Shown here: positions 1 to 7,897 of the stretch, piece by piece
Numbering within the stretch: position 1 is the first letter of the stretch
Layout of the letters: every line of letters starts with the position of its first letter
Assembly (NCBI GenBank): GCA_963702195.1
Contig: OY969725.1
Span: forward strand, 1,054,001-1,118,000
Length of the DNA: 64,000 bases
Source: AC-56 sp963702195
Lineage (GTDB): Bacteria > Actinomycetota > Thermoleophilia > Solirubrobacterales > 70-9
Direction: 5' to 3'
The notes under the pieces: model-generated
Seen by the model: the letters and a program-made list of their open reading frames with translations, nothing else
Database searches by the model: none
Told to the model about the DNA's origin: nothing
Made by a program: the position numbers and the translations under genes

Positions 1-54
1 GCCGCCGAGGACGAGGTGTCTCCCGCTGGCTCGCCACCCGACTCGGTCGCGTGA
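1..54 (+). CDS. Possible C-terminal end of a gene entering from the left
   Basis: Reading frame 1 is open from the window edge and closes with TGA at 52-54, giving an Ala/Pro/Asp-rich tail ending SPPDSVA. Disordered tails of this kind are common on actinobacterial proteins. Nothing identifies the family, and 17 codons are too few to separate a gene end from chance. Confidence 0.25.
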   Translation, partial: AAEDEVSPAGSPPDSVA

Positions 55-135
55 GCCGGCGGCCGCGCCGTTCAGACGTCGGAAGCTCGAGTAGACCGGT
101 AAGCCGGCGCGCGCCGGGCACCTCCGGCCGCACAT

Positions 136-573
136 TCAGCTGAGCTGCTCGGACAGTCCGATGATGATGCCCTCGGGGCCACGCACGAAGCAGAGCCGGT
201 GGATGTCCTCGTACTGCGCGATCTCGCCCACGAGCTCGGCACCGTGGCTGCGCAGCCGAGCGACGACGTCGTCGACGTCGTCGACCATGAACATGATGCG
301 GCGCATGCCCAGCGCGTTCGCCGGTGCGCTCTCCGGCTCGGCTCTGACCGCCGGCGGCCTGTGGAACCTCGACAGCTCGACCCGGCCATGGCCGTCCGGG
401 GTTCGCATCATGGTGATGTCGGCACGGACGTCATTGAGCCCGACGGTCTGGTCCACCCAAGGCCCCTCGACCGTCGTCTCGCCTTCCAGCTCCATACCGA
501 GCTCGGCGAAGAACGCTTTGGCAGCCTCGAGGTCCTCGACGACGATGAGCACGTTGTCCATTCGCTGAATCAT
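136..573 (-). CDS. VOC family (glyoxalase/bleomycin-resistance fold) protein
   Basis: A 145-aa single VOC module made of two babbb halves. The first half opens with NVLIVVEDLEAAKAFF near residue 7. The second opens with MRRIMFMVDDVDDVV near residue 90 and ends with the usual strand FVRGPEGIIIGLSEQL. Family members are lyases, dioxygenases or drug-binding proteins, usually with metal ligands on the paired strands; the substrate cannot be read from sequence. The ATG at 573 is preceded by AGGAGG (579-584, minus strand) with a 5-nt gap, which fixes the start. It stands alone, convergent with nothing recognisable to its left. VOC fold is confident; function is unknown. Confidence 0.85.
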   Translation of the reverse strand: MIQRMDNVLIVVEDLEAAKAFFAELGMELEGETTVEGPWVDQTVGLNDVRADITMMRTPDGHGRVELSRFHRPPAVRAEPESAPANALGMRRIMFMVDDVDDVVARLRSHGAELVGEIAQYEDIHRLCFVRGPEGIIIGLSEQLS

Positions 574-1010
574 GCTGTCCTCCTGGCGTCGTGGGCCGTG
601 TCTGTCGCGGCCCTTTTCCTGGTGAGCGGAGCCCGTCAGAGGGCCTCGACATTGGGTTGACCTGCTGCCGCAATCGCGTGCAGGCGACAGCGGCCCGTGA
701 ACCTAGTTGTTGCTGCCCGACCGGGATCGCGCCAAACAGATAATGCGTCGGCAAGCCCGCGTGGTGCTCCACGCACATACGGGTAGTCTCGGTGAGCGGC
801 CGAACGTGGACACTCGCTGACGATCGATCGTGGCTGGAGGGAGGTCTGCGACAAGGCGCTCGAGTTCGTCCAGCGGTTCGTCTAGAGGAAGCGTTCCCGC
901 GAGCGGTAGCGAGCCGAGCATGGGAAGTAGCGAGGGCGGAAACGATCCGCGCCACACGATCAGCCGGTGCACGGTCTCATCCAGTTCATCCCCACCATCA
1001 AGGAGAAGCC
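574..1010. other. Gene-free stretch between the VOC and SDR genes
   Basis: 437 bp between divergent genes. Frames are open on both strands, as expected at this GC content, but none gives a recognisable protein. An upstream in-frame extension of the SDR gene exists but has no family character. The region must hold promoters for both flanking genes. I see only the SDR ribosome-binding site AAGGAG at 1000-1005 and the VOC site at 579-584. Confidence 0.5.
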
Positions 1011-1790
1011 ATGGACCTCGCGCTCACCGACAAAGTCGCCGTCGTTACCGGCGCAGGCAAAGGCATCGGCCTGGCTGTCACCAGAGCCCTTGCCGACGAG
1101 GGCGCGCGCGTCGTCGCCGGCTCCCGGACGACGGAGGCACTCGACGACCTCGACGGAGTCACAGGCGTGGCGGGTGACCTGGCCGCAGCGGAGGGACCGG
1201 CGAGGCTGATCGCGGGCGCGATCGACGAGCACGGACGCGTGGATCTGCTCGTCAACAACGTGGGGGCGGTGCGAATCCGCGTGGAGGGATTCCTCGGCAC
1301 CAGCGACGAGGAGTTCGAGTGGGCGATGCAGATGAACTTCATGATCGCGCTGCGCACCACGCGCGCGGCGCTACCCGCGATGGTGGAGCAGGGGGCGGGT
1401 GCGATCGTCAACGTGGCGTCTGTCAATGCGTTCTTTCAGCCCGATGCCGGCACGATCGACTACGGCGCGGCCAAGGCGGCGCTCGTCAATCTGACGAAGA
1501 GCCTGTCTCAGGAGTTCGGGCCAAGGGGAATCCGGGTGAACGCGGTGTCGCCCGGGCCGGTCGGCACCGATCTGTGGCTGGGTGAACACGGGGTGGCGGA
1601 AACGGTTGGGGCGGCCACGGGGAAGGATCCGGACGAGGTCCGGGACTCGGTCATCGCCGATATCGCCACGGGGCGCTTCACGACCCCCGAAGAGGTCGCG
1701 ACTCTCATCACCCTGCTCGCCTCTGATCGGCTCGACAACGTAACCGGAGCCAACTACGTCATCGATGGCGGCCTGATCAAGACGACATAG
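1011..1790 (+). CDS. Short-chain dehydrogenase/reductase (SDR)
   Basis: A 259-aa classical SDR, normal length for the family: a cytosolic NAD(P)-dependent oxidoreductase on a Rossmann fold. Residues 13-20 are TGAGKGIG (dinucleotide binding), NNVGAV follows near residue 83, and the catalytic set is S137, Y151 and K155 (YGAAK). The motif RVNAVSPGPVGT near 178 and the C-terminal VTGANYVIDGG are typical of 3-oxoacyl-ACP-reductase-like SDRs. ATG 1011 is chosen because AAGGAG ends 5 nt upstream and the Rossmann strand begins at residue 8; longer in-frame starts add unrelated sequence. It converges with the FAD monooxygenase. The substrate is not predictable. Confidence 0.92.
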   Translation: MDLALTDKVAVVTGAGKGIGLAVTRALADEGARVVAGSRTTEALDDLDGVTGVAGDLAAAEGPARLIAGAIDEHGRVDLLVNNVGAVRIRVEGFLGTSDEEFEWAMQMNFMIALRTTRAALPAMVEQGAGAIVNVASVNAFFQPDAGTIDYGAAKAALVNLTKSLSQEFGPRGIRVNAVSPGPVGTDLWLGEHGVAETVGAATGKDPDEVRDSVIADIATGRFTTPEEVATLITLLASDRLDNVTGANYVIDGGLIKTT

Positions 1791-1855
1791 GCGGCCATGC
1801 GTGGGCCATCGCGTGAGCGCCAGCCCTGCGGCCTACGTGTTGCCGCCGCTCCGAG

Positions 1856-3052
1856 TCAGAGCTCGGGCCGCGTTTGGACCAGTCGCCGCAGCGGTGCCAT
1901 CGCGATCCGCTCGGGGACCGCTCGAACCGCGGCGTCGCGCAGCGCGGTGACCAGCGGTTCCGAGCGAAACATGAGTCGAGCCAGGCGGCGAGACTCTTCC
2001 TGCGCTCTTTGGACGCGGTTTCGCTGCTGTATCTCGAATGCAGCGAGCCGATCGGGCACCTCGTGCGGCCGGGCGTCCGCGATCCGCGCTGCGAGCACGC
2101 CCGCCGATTCCATGGCCATGGCCGCACCGAGCCCCGCCGTCGGCAGAAAGCCGACTGCGGCGTCACCGATCAGGACCGCGCGCCCGCTGACCCAGTGCGC
2201 GACACGTCGGTCTTCCATCGGCCACAGATACGGCAACTCACTGTCGGCCGCGGCGACGGCGCGCAGCGCGCTCACAACGGGGTCGGGGAGTCGAGGCTCG
2301 CGGCGAAGCACGCTCTCGATGAAGACCGCGGGCCCGTCGCCCAGATCGCGTCGATCACCACCGACGAAGACGCCCAGTCGACCCGGAACGGGATACGTGC
2401 CGACAAAGAAGCCGCGTCCCCACGTCTCCTCGTAGTGAGAGTGCTGGGCGAACCCATCGCACCATCCAACCCAACCGGCGAATCCCGCATCAAAACGGCT
2501 GAGGGCATCGGGGTCGGACAGGAGGCCGCGCGTGGCCGAATACAGCCCGTCCGTTCCCACCACGAGATCGAAGTCAGCCTCGACGGGACTCTGACCGTCG
2601 GTGAGAAGTCGCGCGCGCATCGCCTCCGGGCGCTGGTCCAAGGCCGTGACGGTCGTCCGGTAGACAGGTGTGTTCGGCCCGGAAAGGAGCTCGAGTAGGC
2701 CGCCGCGAGTAATTCCGCGGTAGCCACCCTCGCCGTCGGAGATCTGGTCCAGCCGGTACTCCCGGAGCGTTTGACCGCGCCGGTCCCGCACCCGGTGCCG
2801 GTCAACCGGAACGCTCTCTTCGATGTAGCGCGTCCGCAGACCGAGAACGTCAAGCACCGGGTGAACGAGCGGCAGCAACCCCAGCATGTACCCCCGGCCA
2901 GCGTTTGGCCCGGCCCGCTCGACGAGCACGGGGTGACGTCCACGTGACCGCAACAGCGCGTCTAGCGTCATGCCCGCGACCCCTGCGCCCACGACCAGTA
3001 TCCGCAGCCGATCCTGCTGCGCCTGATCAATAAGGCTGGACGGCGAGGCCAT
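1856..3052 (-). CDS. FAD-dependent monooxygenase/oxidoreductase
   Basis: A 398-aa flavoprotein of the PHBH/UbiH-type aromatic hydroxylase superfamily. The FAD beta-alpha-beta motif is at residues 18-36 (LRILVVGAGVAGMTLDALL), with the ribose-binding acid VLVERAG shortly after. Near residue 290 is the second FAD motif GDAAVGFLPTAGLGAAMAME, and DLVVGTDGLYSATR in the middle is the DG motif. Such enzymes hydroxylate small aromatic or polyketide-like molecules with NAD(P)H and O2. It lies just downstream of a LysR gene on the same strand (114 bp gap), so that regulator may control it. Substrate unknown. Confidence 0.88.
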   Translation of the reverse strand: MASPSSLIDQAQQDRLRILVVGAGVAGMTLDALLRSRGRHPVLVERAGPNAGRGYMLGLLPLVHPVLDVLGLRTRYIEESVPVDRHRVRDRRGQTLREYRLDQISDGEGGYRGITRGGLLELLSGPNTPVYRTTVTALDQRPEAMRARLLTDGQSPVEADFDLVVGTDGLYSATRGLLSDPDALSRFDAGFAGWVGWCDGFAQHSHYEETWGRGFFVGTYPVPGRLGVFVGGDRRDLGDGPAVFIESVLRREPRLPDPVVSALRAVAAADSELPYLWPMEDRRVAHWVSGRAVLIGDAAVGFLPTAGLGAAMAMESAGVLAARIADARPHEVPDRLAAFEIQQRNRVQRAQEESRRLARLMFRSEPLVTALRDAAVRAVPERIAMAPLRRLVQTRPEL

Positions 3053-3166
3053 CGAGGCGATGCTATGGAGACGCGACCATCAGAGCCGACGCGATCGCTT
3101 CGTTCCGGGGGCGATCACGAGGGCACGTATCGAGAGCGATGAGCAATCGGTCGGCTCCCCGGCCCG

Positions 3167-4087
3167 TCACTCGCGCAGGCGGCGGCGTACCTCAGCGGCG
3201 ATCCCGGCGGTGGCGTCGCGAAGCGCCTCGGTGACGGCTTGTCGGTGCGGGTCGGGCCCCGCGTCGGCCCGCACCACTATCGCGGTGGTCCGGGTCGCCT
3301 CCGGATGATCGATGCGAACCACGGCCAAGCTCGGTGGCAGCGTGGGTACGGCGAGCCCGGGCACGACTGTGATCCCGAGACCGGCGGCGGTGAGGCCGAG
3401 CTTGGCGATCCAGTCTCGAGCGACATGGGCGATGTCCGGCTCCCACGCGGAGCCGGTCCACGCTCCCAGGAGCGTGGAGCGCGCCTGAGTGCTCGCGGCG
3501 ATCCAGTGCTCATCGCGCAGCGCCTCGGCTGGCGCGCTCCGCCGTCCGGCGAGCGGGTGGTCGCGGCTCACGGCGACGAGCAGCGGGTCCTCGACCAGCG
3601 TCGTGACGTCGAGCGCTCCATCCGGGATCGCCGCCGCGCTGACGATCGCCAGGTCGAGACGACCGTTGGCCGCCCTCGCGATCAGGCTCGGACTCGTCCC
3701 TTCGCGGAGGATCACCTCCGTACTCGGATCGCTCGAGGCGAAGGCGGCTATCGCGCGAGGCACGAGCGCACCCAGCGCGGTGAAGAAGGCTCCGACGCGC
3801 ACCCGCCCCCGAGGACGCATGCCGAGGTCCTCGAGCTCGTGGTGGGTGGCCTCCAGGTCGGCGAGTACGGCGTCCGCGCGCCGGACGACGATCTGACCCG
3901 CGTCGGTGAGCTGCGCCCCGCGCGCGTGGCGATCGAACAGCAGCTGCCCGGCAGCTCTTTCCATGAGCGCGACTTGCCGTGAGACTGCCGACTGGGTGTA
4001 CCCGAGCTGCTCCGCGGCGCTCGTAAACGAGCCCGCACGCGCAACCTCGCGCACCACGCGCAGGCCGACTACCGAGAGCTCAGGCAT
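3167..4087 (-). CDS. LysR-family transcriptional regulator
   Basis: 306 aa, the standard LysR length. Residues 1-60 form the winged HTH (LRVVREVARAGSFTSAAEQLGYTQSAVSRQVALME, quoted only as far as needed to show the family pattern SAAEQLGYTQSAVSRQ). A linker helix follows, then a periplasmic-binding-protein-like effector domain from about residue 90 (GRVRVGAFFTALGALVPRAI). It is transcribed towards the FAD monooxygenase and divergently from the NTF2-like gene. LysR proteins usually control their divergent neighbour, and a short inverted repeat lies between the two starts (4105-4117). Effector unknown. Confidence 0.93.
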   Translation of the reverse strand: MPELSVVGLRVVREVARAGSFTSAAEQLGYTQSAVSRQVALMERAAGQLLFDRHARGAQLTDAGQIVVRRADAVLADLEATHHELEDLGMRPRGRVRVGAFFTALGALVPRAIAAFASSDPSTEVILREGTSPSLIARAANGRLDLAIVSAAAIPDGALDVTTLVEDPLLVAVSRDHPLAGRRSAPAEALRDEHWIAASTQARSTLLGAWTGSAWEPDIAHVARDWIAKLGLTAAGLGITVVPGLAVPTLPPSLAVVRIDHPEATRTTAIVVRADAGPDPHRQAVTEALRDATAGIAAEVRRRLRE

Positions 4088-4104
4088 GCGTAAATACGAT
4101 GGCA

Positions 4105-4117
4105 GATCTGCGAGATC
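4105..4117. promoter_or_regulatory. 13-bp inverted repeat, candidate LysR operator
   Basis: GATCT-GCG-AGATC in the 71-bp divergent gap between lysR (start 4087, minus) and the NTF2-like gene (start 4159, plus). It lies just upstream of the plus-strand -35 element. Position and symmetry suit an operator; binding is inferred. Confidence 0.4.
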
Positions 4118-4122
4118 GGCGT

Positions 4123-4151
4123 TTGACTGATACGTCGCCCGCGGCTAGCTT
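4123..4151 (+). promoter_or_regulatory. Sigma70-type promoter for a leaderless mRNA
   Basis: TTGACT (4123-4128), a 17-nt spacer, then TAGCTT (4146-4151). Only 7 nt separate the -10 box from ATG 4159, so transcription should start at or next to the start codon. Leaderless mRNAs of this geometry are common in actinobacteria. Confidence 0.6.
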
Positions 4152-4158
4152 GCAGCCC

Positions 4159-4587
4159 ATGCCCATGGGCACGACGACGAACAAGGAGCTCTTGCAGGAC
4201 GTGTTCGACCAAATGGCCGCCGGCAACACCAGCGCGATGAGTCGCGCGATGGCCGACGACTTCCGCTGGGTCTTTCCGGGTGACTGGACCTGGGCCGGCG
4301 TCTGGGAGCCAAAGCAGGTTGTCATCGACGAACTGCTGCGCCCACTGATGGCCCAGTTCGCGAGCTACCGCAGCGAGGCCGACGTGATCTTCGCCGATGG
4401 CGACCGGGTGGTCGTGCAGGCGCACAGCGAGGCCACGACGAAGCGCGGCGACCCCTACAACCAGACCTACTGCTACCTGTTTCGGGTCCGGGACGAGCAG
4501 CTGATCGAGGTCGTCGAGCACTGCGACACGGCCCTCGTGGAGCGCGTCCTCGAGCCACCGACTCGGGTTGTCAGGCCCGATCGGTAA
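4159..4587 (+). CDS. NTF2-like/SnoaL-like protein
   Basis: A 142-aa NTF2-fold protein. It starts with two helices (KELLQDVFDQMAAGN, then MSRAMADDFRWVFPG) and continues with the curved sheet (EADVIFADGDRVVVQAHSEA ... YCYLFRVRDEQLIEVVEHCDT). This is the SnoaL/ketosteroid-isomerase-like pattern; members are small isomerases, cyclases or binding proteins. ATG 4159 is preferred over an in-frame ATG 60 nt upstream because a strong promoter ends 7 nt before it; the ATG at 4165 is a close alternative. It is divergent from lysR and probably its target. Confidence 0.8.
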   Translation: MPMGTTTNKELLQDVFDQMAAGNTSAMSRAMADDFRWVFPGDWTWAGVWEPKQVVIDELLRPLMAQFASYRSEADVIFADGDRVVVQAHSEATTKRGDPYNQTYCYLFRVRDEQLIEVVEHCDTALVERVLEPPTRVVRPDR

Positions 4588-4918
4588 CCGGTCGCCGCAC
4601 GCTGCCAATGATCAGCTCCCGGATCGCGAACGCGCGCTCAACCCGGTGTGGCAAACCGTCGTTCAGCAAGAGGTCCCGGCCGAGGTGCTGGCCCGCGTCT
4701 CCTCCTACGACTGGCTCGTCTCCCTAAGCGCGATGCCCCTTGGCTACGTGCTTGGGCCGGTCCTTGGGCGAGAGCTCGGGTACGCCTGGCCGCTGACCGG
4801 CGCCGCAGTCGTGGTCCTCATCAGCGCTTCCATTCCGACGACCCTGCACGACGTGCGCGACCTGCGGCTGCGCCCCGCCCCGGCCCGCCGAGCCCCCGCC
4901 GGATCGTTGATCGAGTAG
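4568..4918 (+). pseudogene. C-terminal remnant of an MFS exporter
   Basis: From about 4640 the frame encodes NPVWQTVVQQEVPAEVLARVSSYDWLVS (quoted only in part: VPAEVLARVSSYDW), then MPLGYVLGPVLG, a last hydrophobic helix and the basic tail VRDLRLRP. This is the last two helices and tail of actinobacterial drug-exporter-like MFS permeases, which are normally about 400 aa; the first ten helices are missing. The open frame overlaps the NTF2-like gene end and has no start of its own. I read it as a deletion relic. Confidence 0.72.
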
Positions 4919-5136
4919 CTGAACGCGGGCGTACTCCGGACAGCCCACACCGAACGCGGTGCCCGGTTGTCCCGCGCGACCGGTAGCCATCGTTGTGGCT
5001 GATCGCGTCACTGCTGCTGACGAGGACTGGGCGCAGCTCGGCCCCCTGCTTGATCAGGTGCGTGCCGCGATGCCCGGGCCGGGCTGAGAAATCCCGCTCC
5101 CGACGAGCGTCAGCGGTTCCGAGTTCGGCCGTTCCG

Positions 5137-6129
5137 CTAGCCGCAGCGAATGAGGTGGGATTGCCGCGCGAACGGCTTAACCGGCTTGCCGCGCAAGAAG
5201 TGGTCGGCAAGACGGGCGAACGGCTTCGGGTACTGGAACATGAACGCGTGCCCGGAATCCTCGAACGAGCAGTAGCGCCCATTAGCTGCGCGTTGAGCGA
5301 TCCGTTGCGAGTTCTCGGCCGGATCGATCTCGTCGGAGACGCCGTCGGCGGTGAGAATACGGTTCTTCAGCTGCGGCAGCCAACTCCAGCTGCCGCTCCC
5401 GCTCTGCTTCCAGCCGGTCACGGCGTTGAGCTGGTCAGCCCGCGTCGCCTTGGCGAGATGGAAGCTCCTCTTCACGAGCCCGGACTGCGTGTAGATCTGT
5501 CGCAGGTACCGCGCCGCGCTCCTGAAGCCGTCGCGGTTCGGGGGAAAGCACAGGGCGAAGAGCACTTGAGGCGGCAGGTAGGGACTGGCGAGGAGTCTCT
5601 GTACGAGCTTCCCCGGCTCGGTGTAGTGATCGCCGTCGCCGGTGTTGGACCCATTTAGGATCAGCTGCTTGACGCGGCCGGGATGATCGTGCGCCAGGGT
5701 CTGGCCGACGTAACCGCCCATCGACCAGGCCAGGACGTCGGTGGGTCCGAAGTGAAGCTTCTTGATCAGTTTCGCGGTGTCGTTGGCCATCTGGGTCACC
5801 GTCATCGTGTCGTCGGGAACGTTCGTCGAGGTGGCGACGCCGCGGTTGTCAAAGACTAGGACGCGATGGTCCTTCATCAATGCCTTCAGCATCACCGGGC
5901 TCCAGTCGGCCATTGCCGCGCTGCGGCCCGTGATCAAGGTCAGATGCGGACCGTGGCCGCCGACGCGGTAGCCGATCGAGATCCCATTGGCGTGGACGTG
6001 GCGGACATGCGAGAGCCGGGTAGAGCTGCCCGCGGCAGTCGCCGGGATCAGTGCACACAGACCCACGAGCGCAATCGAGATCCGAACCAGCCTCACCGTC
6101 AAAGTGCTCAACTTCTCGGGCCCCGCCAA
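5137..6129 (-). CDS. Secreted alpha/beta hydrolase
   Basis: 330 aa with an N-terminal signal peptide (positive MAGPEKLSTLTVRLVRIS, then a hydrophobic stretch ending PATAAGSS). The hydrolase fold follows: HG oxyanion region VGGHGPHLTL, nucleophile elbow AWSMGGYVGQ, an acid near ADGVSDEIDP and the catalytic His in EDSGHAFMFQ near the C-terminus. All three triad members are in order. Family members act as esterases, lipases or peroxidase-like hydrolases on small substrates; this one would act outside the membrane. Gaps of 218 and 227 bp on either side hold nothing recognisable. Confidence 0.88.
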   Translation of the reverse strand: MAGPEKLSTLTVRLVRISIALVGLCALIPATAAGSSTRLSHVRHVHANGISIGYRVGGHGPHLTLITGRSAAMADWSPVMLKALMKDHRVLVFDNRGVATSTNVPDDTMTVTQMANDTAKLIKKLHFGPTDVLAWSMGGYVGQTLAHDHPGRVKQLILNGSNTGDGDHYTEPGKLVQRLLASPYLPPQVLFALCFPPNRDGFRSAARYLRQIYTQSGLVKRSFHLAKATRADQLNAVTGWKQSGSGSWSWLPQLKNRILTADGVSDEIDPAENSQRIAQRAANGRYCSFEDSGHAFMFQYPKPFARLADHFLRGKPVKPFARQSHLIRCG

Positions 6130-6356
6130 GCCACGGCGATCTCAAAGCTGGCGGCCTGATCGCCACGGCTGAGCCCACTACCGAGACGGTCGCTCAGCGG
6201 CCCGCTATCCAGGCCGTCGTCACCATCGCGTAGGTGCCGGGCGGAAGTCGTGGATGCGCGCCGGGCGGAGACGAAGGCGTTCACTCGTCGTCTATCGGTA
6301 TGTGCCGTGGGCGACTTGAGCGCGGGTTGTGCCCACGTCCGCGCCGGGTGCCCCGG

Positions 6357-7304
6357 CTACAGCCGGTCGATCCCGGGCAGGGAGACCCAGTCCATGAGAA
6401 GCGCCATGGCAGCGATCAGTACCGCGCAGGTGGCGATCAGCACCGCGATGCCGAGCACCTCGGTCCGGCGGCCCGCGCCCGGCTCGGGCGAGGCCCACCA
6501 TCCCAGGGCGCGGGTGGCCAATCCCACGAGCGGCCAGCCGAGCGCGGCAACGCTGACCCCCGCGCCGATGAAGATGGCAACCGCGTGGTTGAGCCAGCCC
6601 AGGTAGGGATCGAGGAACACGAGCTCGGCCACGATCACGGGGTAGAGCACGACGAGGACCAGCCAGTTCTGCTTCCAGGTGGGAATCCGCTCGGCGCCGC
6701 CAAACCAGGCACCGAAGCCAGGGTCGCTCACCACCCGGCGGCTCACGTCGACGAACATCCCGTCGCTCTCCCGCATCAGTGCGTCACGTTCGGCCGACCT
6801 CACCCAGGCGTCGAGGTCGTCGTGGGTCTCGAACCGGTTGATCACGGTCCACTCCGGCACATCGCCGCTCCGGGTCCTTACCACCTCGGCCGACAGAAAC
6901 CCGGGTTGGCGCTGAACCGCGGACGTGATCCGCTTCTGCCAGGCGAGGTAGTCGTCGACGCGCTCGGGCCGTACGCGCTGGACGATCGCGAAGGTCGCCA
7001 GCTCTTCGCGCTGAGACCCCGCGAGCACGCGAACGTCGTCGCCCACGAGCTCGGCGGCGTCCGTCAGCCATGCGCGCAGGGCGTCCCGTCCGTCGAAGGC
7101 CACCACGCAGGACCACAGAGGCTGCAACGTGGCGTCCGGCGGGTGCTTCTCGAGCCGCCGGAAGCCCTCGGCGCGCTGGGCCGAGTCCGCAAGCCGATCC
7201 TGCCAGGCCGCCAGCTCCTCGGCCGACACCCCGGCGGGATCGCGAGAGATCACCGCGCTGACCTGCTCGGTCCGGATATCGGTCGCCGCCGAGCCGTCAG
7301 TCAC
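6357..7304 (-). CDS. Membrane protein with two ABM (antibiotic biosynthesis monooxygenase-like) domains
   Basis: 315 aa. Residues about 10-95 and 105-195 are two ferredoxin-like ABM repeats; the second is clear (ELATFAIVQRVRPERVDDYLAW ... PGFLSAEVVR ... VINRFETHDDLDAWV, each a separate segment). From about residue 220 to the end are three hydrophobic helices (NWLVLVVLYPVIVAELVF; AVAIFIGAGVSVAALGWPLV; VLGIAVLIATCAVLIAAMAL). The pattern matches proteins annotated as ABM-containing membrane proteins, whose role is unknown. The start lies 9 nt after the small membrane peptide gene, so it is probably the last gene of the operon starting at 8817. Confidence 0.8.
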   Translation of the reverse strand: MTDGSAATDIRTEQVSAVISRDPAGVSAEELAAWQDRLADSAQRAEGFRRLEKHPPDATLQPLWSCVVAFDGRDALRAWLTDAAELVGDDVRVLAGSQREELATFAIVQRVRPERVDDYLAWQKRITSAVQRQPGFLSAEVVRTRSGDVPEWTVINRFETHDDLDAWVRSAERDALMRESDGMFVDVSRRVVSDPGFGAWFGGAERIPTWKQNWLVLVVLYPVIVAELVFLDPYLGWLNHAVAIFIGAGVSVAALGWPLVGLATRALGWWASPEPGAGRRTEVLGIAVLIATCAVLIAAMALLMDWVSLPGIDRL

Positions 7305-7313
7305 CGCGCGGAG

Positions 7314-7433
7314 CTAATCGGCTCGGTGGTCGTCGGACGGGCGGCGCAAGCGGCCGGCCAGGGGCGTGTAGGCGAGCGCAAAAATCAGGATGCAGATCCC
7401 AAGAACCAGGAACGCCCCGACGGCATCGCTCAT
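7314..7433 (-). CDS. Small single-pass membrane peptide (39 aa)
   Basis: ATG 7433 overlaps the deaminase stop (ATGA). The peptide starts MSDAVGAFLVLGICILIFALA, of which residues 5-22 are one clean hydrophobic helix, and ends with the basic/acidic tail GRLRRPSDDHRAD. Its size and layout resemble KdpF-type regulatory peptides, but no kdpABC genes are nearby, so I do not call it KdpF. Translational coupling on the 5' side and a 9-nt gap to the ABM-domain gene support it being real. Confidence 0.6.
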   Translation of the reverse strand: MSDAVGAFLVLGICILIFALAYTPLAGRLRRPSDDHRAD

Positions 7434-7897
7434 GCCCTTGGGGCCCGCCACACGTCGTCGGCCTCGTCGGCCAGCATCTGCTCGGCCGGCATCGACCGCT
7501 CCAGGGTCGGGGTGCCGGCCTCGGCGTAGGTCATCTTCCACCGGTAGCCGTCCCAGCGCCGCTCCTCGTGGGCGTCCGCGCCGAAGACCAGGCGGTCGAG
7601 GCGGGCCAGGTAGATGGCCGCCGCGCACATCGGGCACGGCTCGCCGCTGGCGTAGATGGTGCAGCCGCTGAGGTCGAGGCTCCCGAGCCGCTTGCACGCC
7701 TCCCGGATCGCCGCGATCTCGCCATGCCAGGTCGGGTCGCCCTCCGCATCGACCCGGTTGGCCCCCTCCGCGACGATCTCGCCATCGCGGGTGATCACCG
7801 AGGCGAACGGGGGGCCCGCGCCCTCCGCCATGGTCTCGCGGGACAGGGCGATCGCTCGGCGCAGGAACCTGGCGTCCTGTTTCCGATCGGCGATCAG
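7430..7897 (-). CDS. Nucleoside/guanine deaminase-like protein (CDA fold)
   Basis: 155 aa. The zinc signature is complete: HGE in WHGEIAAI (about residue 52, with the catalytic Glu) and PCPMC in GEPCPMCAAAIYLAR (about 83-87). The N-terminal helix RFLRRAIALSRETM and the strand PPFASVITRDGEIVAEG match guanine deaminases and related nucleoside deaminases, which convert an exocyclic amino group to a keto group. No ATG, GTG or TTG lies in frame before the first helix; the next ATG would delete it. CTG at 7897-7895 overlaps the upstream stop as CTGA, in the same way as the ATGA/GTGA/TTGA junctions elsewhere in this window, and is my chosen start. Confidence 0.82.
   Translation of the reverse strand: MIADRKQDARFLRRAIALSRETMAEGAGPPFASVITRDGEIVAEGANRVDAEGDPTWHGEIAAIREACKRLGSLDLSGCTIYASGEPCPMCAAAIYLARLDRLVFGADAHEERRWDGYRWKMTYAEAGTPTLERSMPAEQMLADEADDVWRAPRA

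Noticed and set aside
7314..7433. Calling the 39-aa membrane peptide KdpF
   Set aside because: No kdpA, kdpB or kdpC nearby; similarity is only in size and hydrophobicity.
6234..7529. 431-codon plus-strand frame across the ABM-domain gene
   Set aside because: His/Arg/Gly-rich and domain-free; the minus strand gives a clear ABM plus membrane protein with coupled neighbours.
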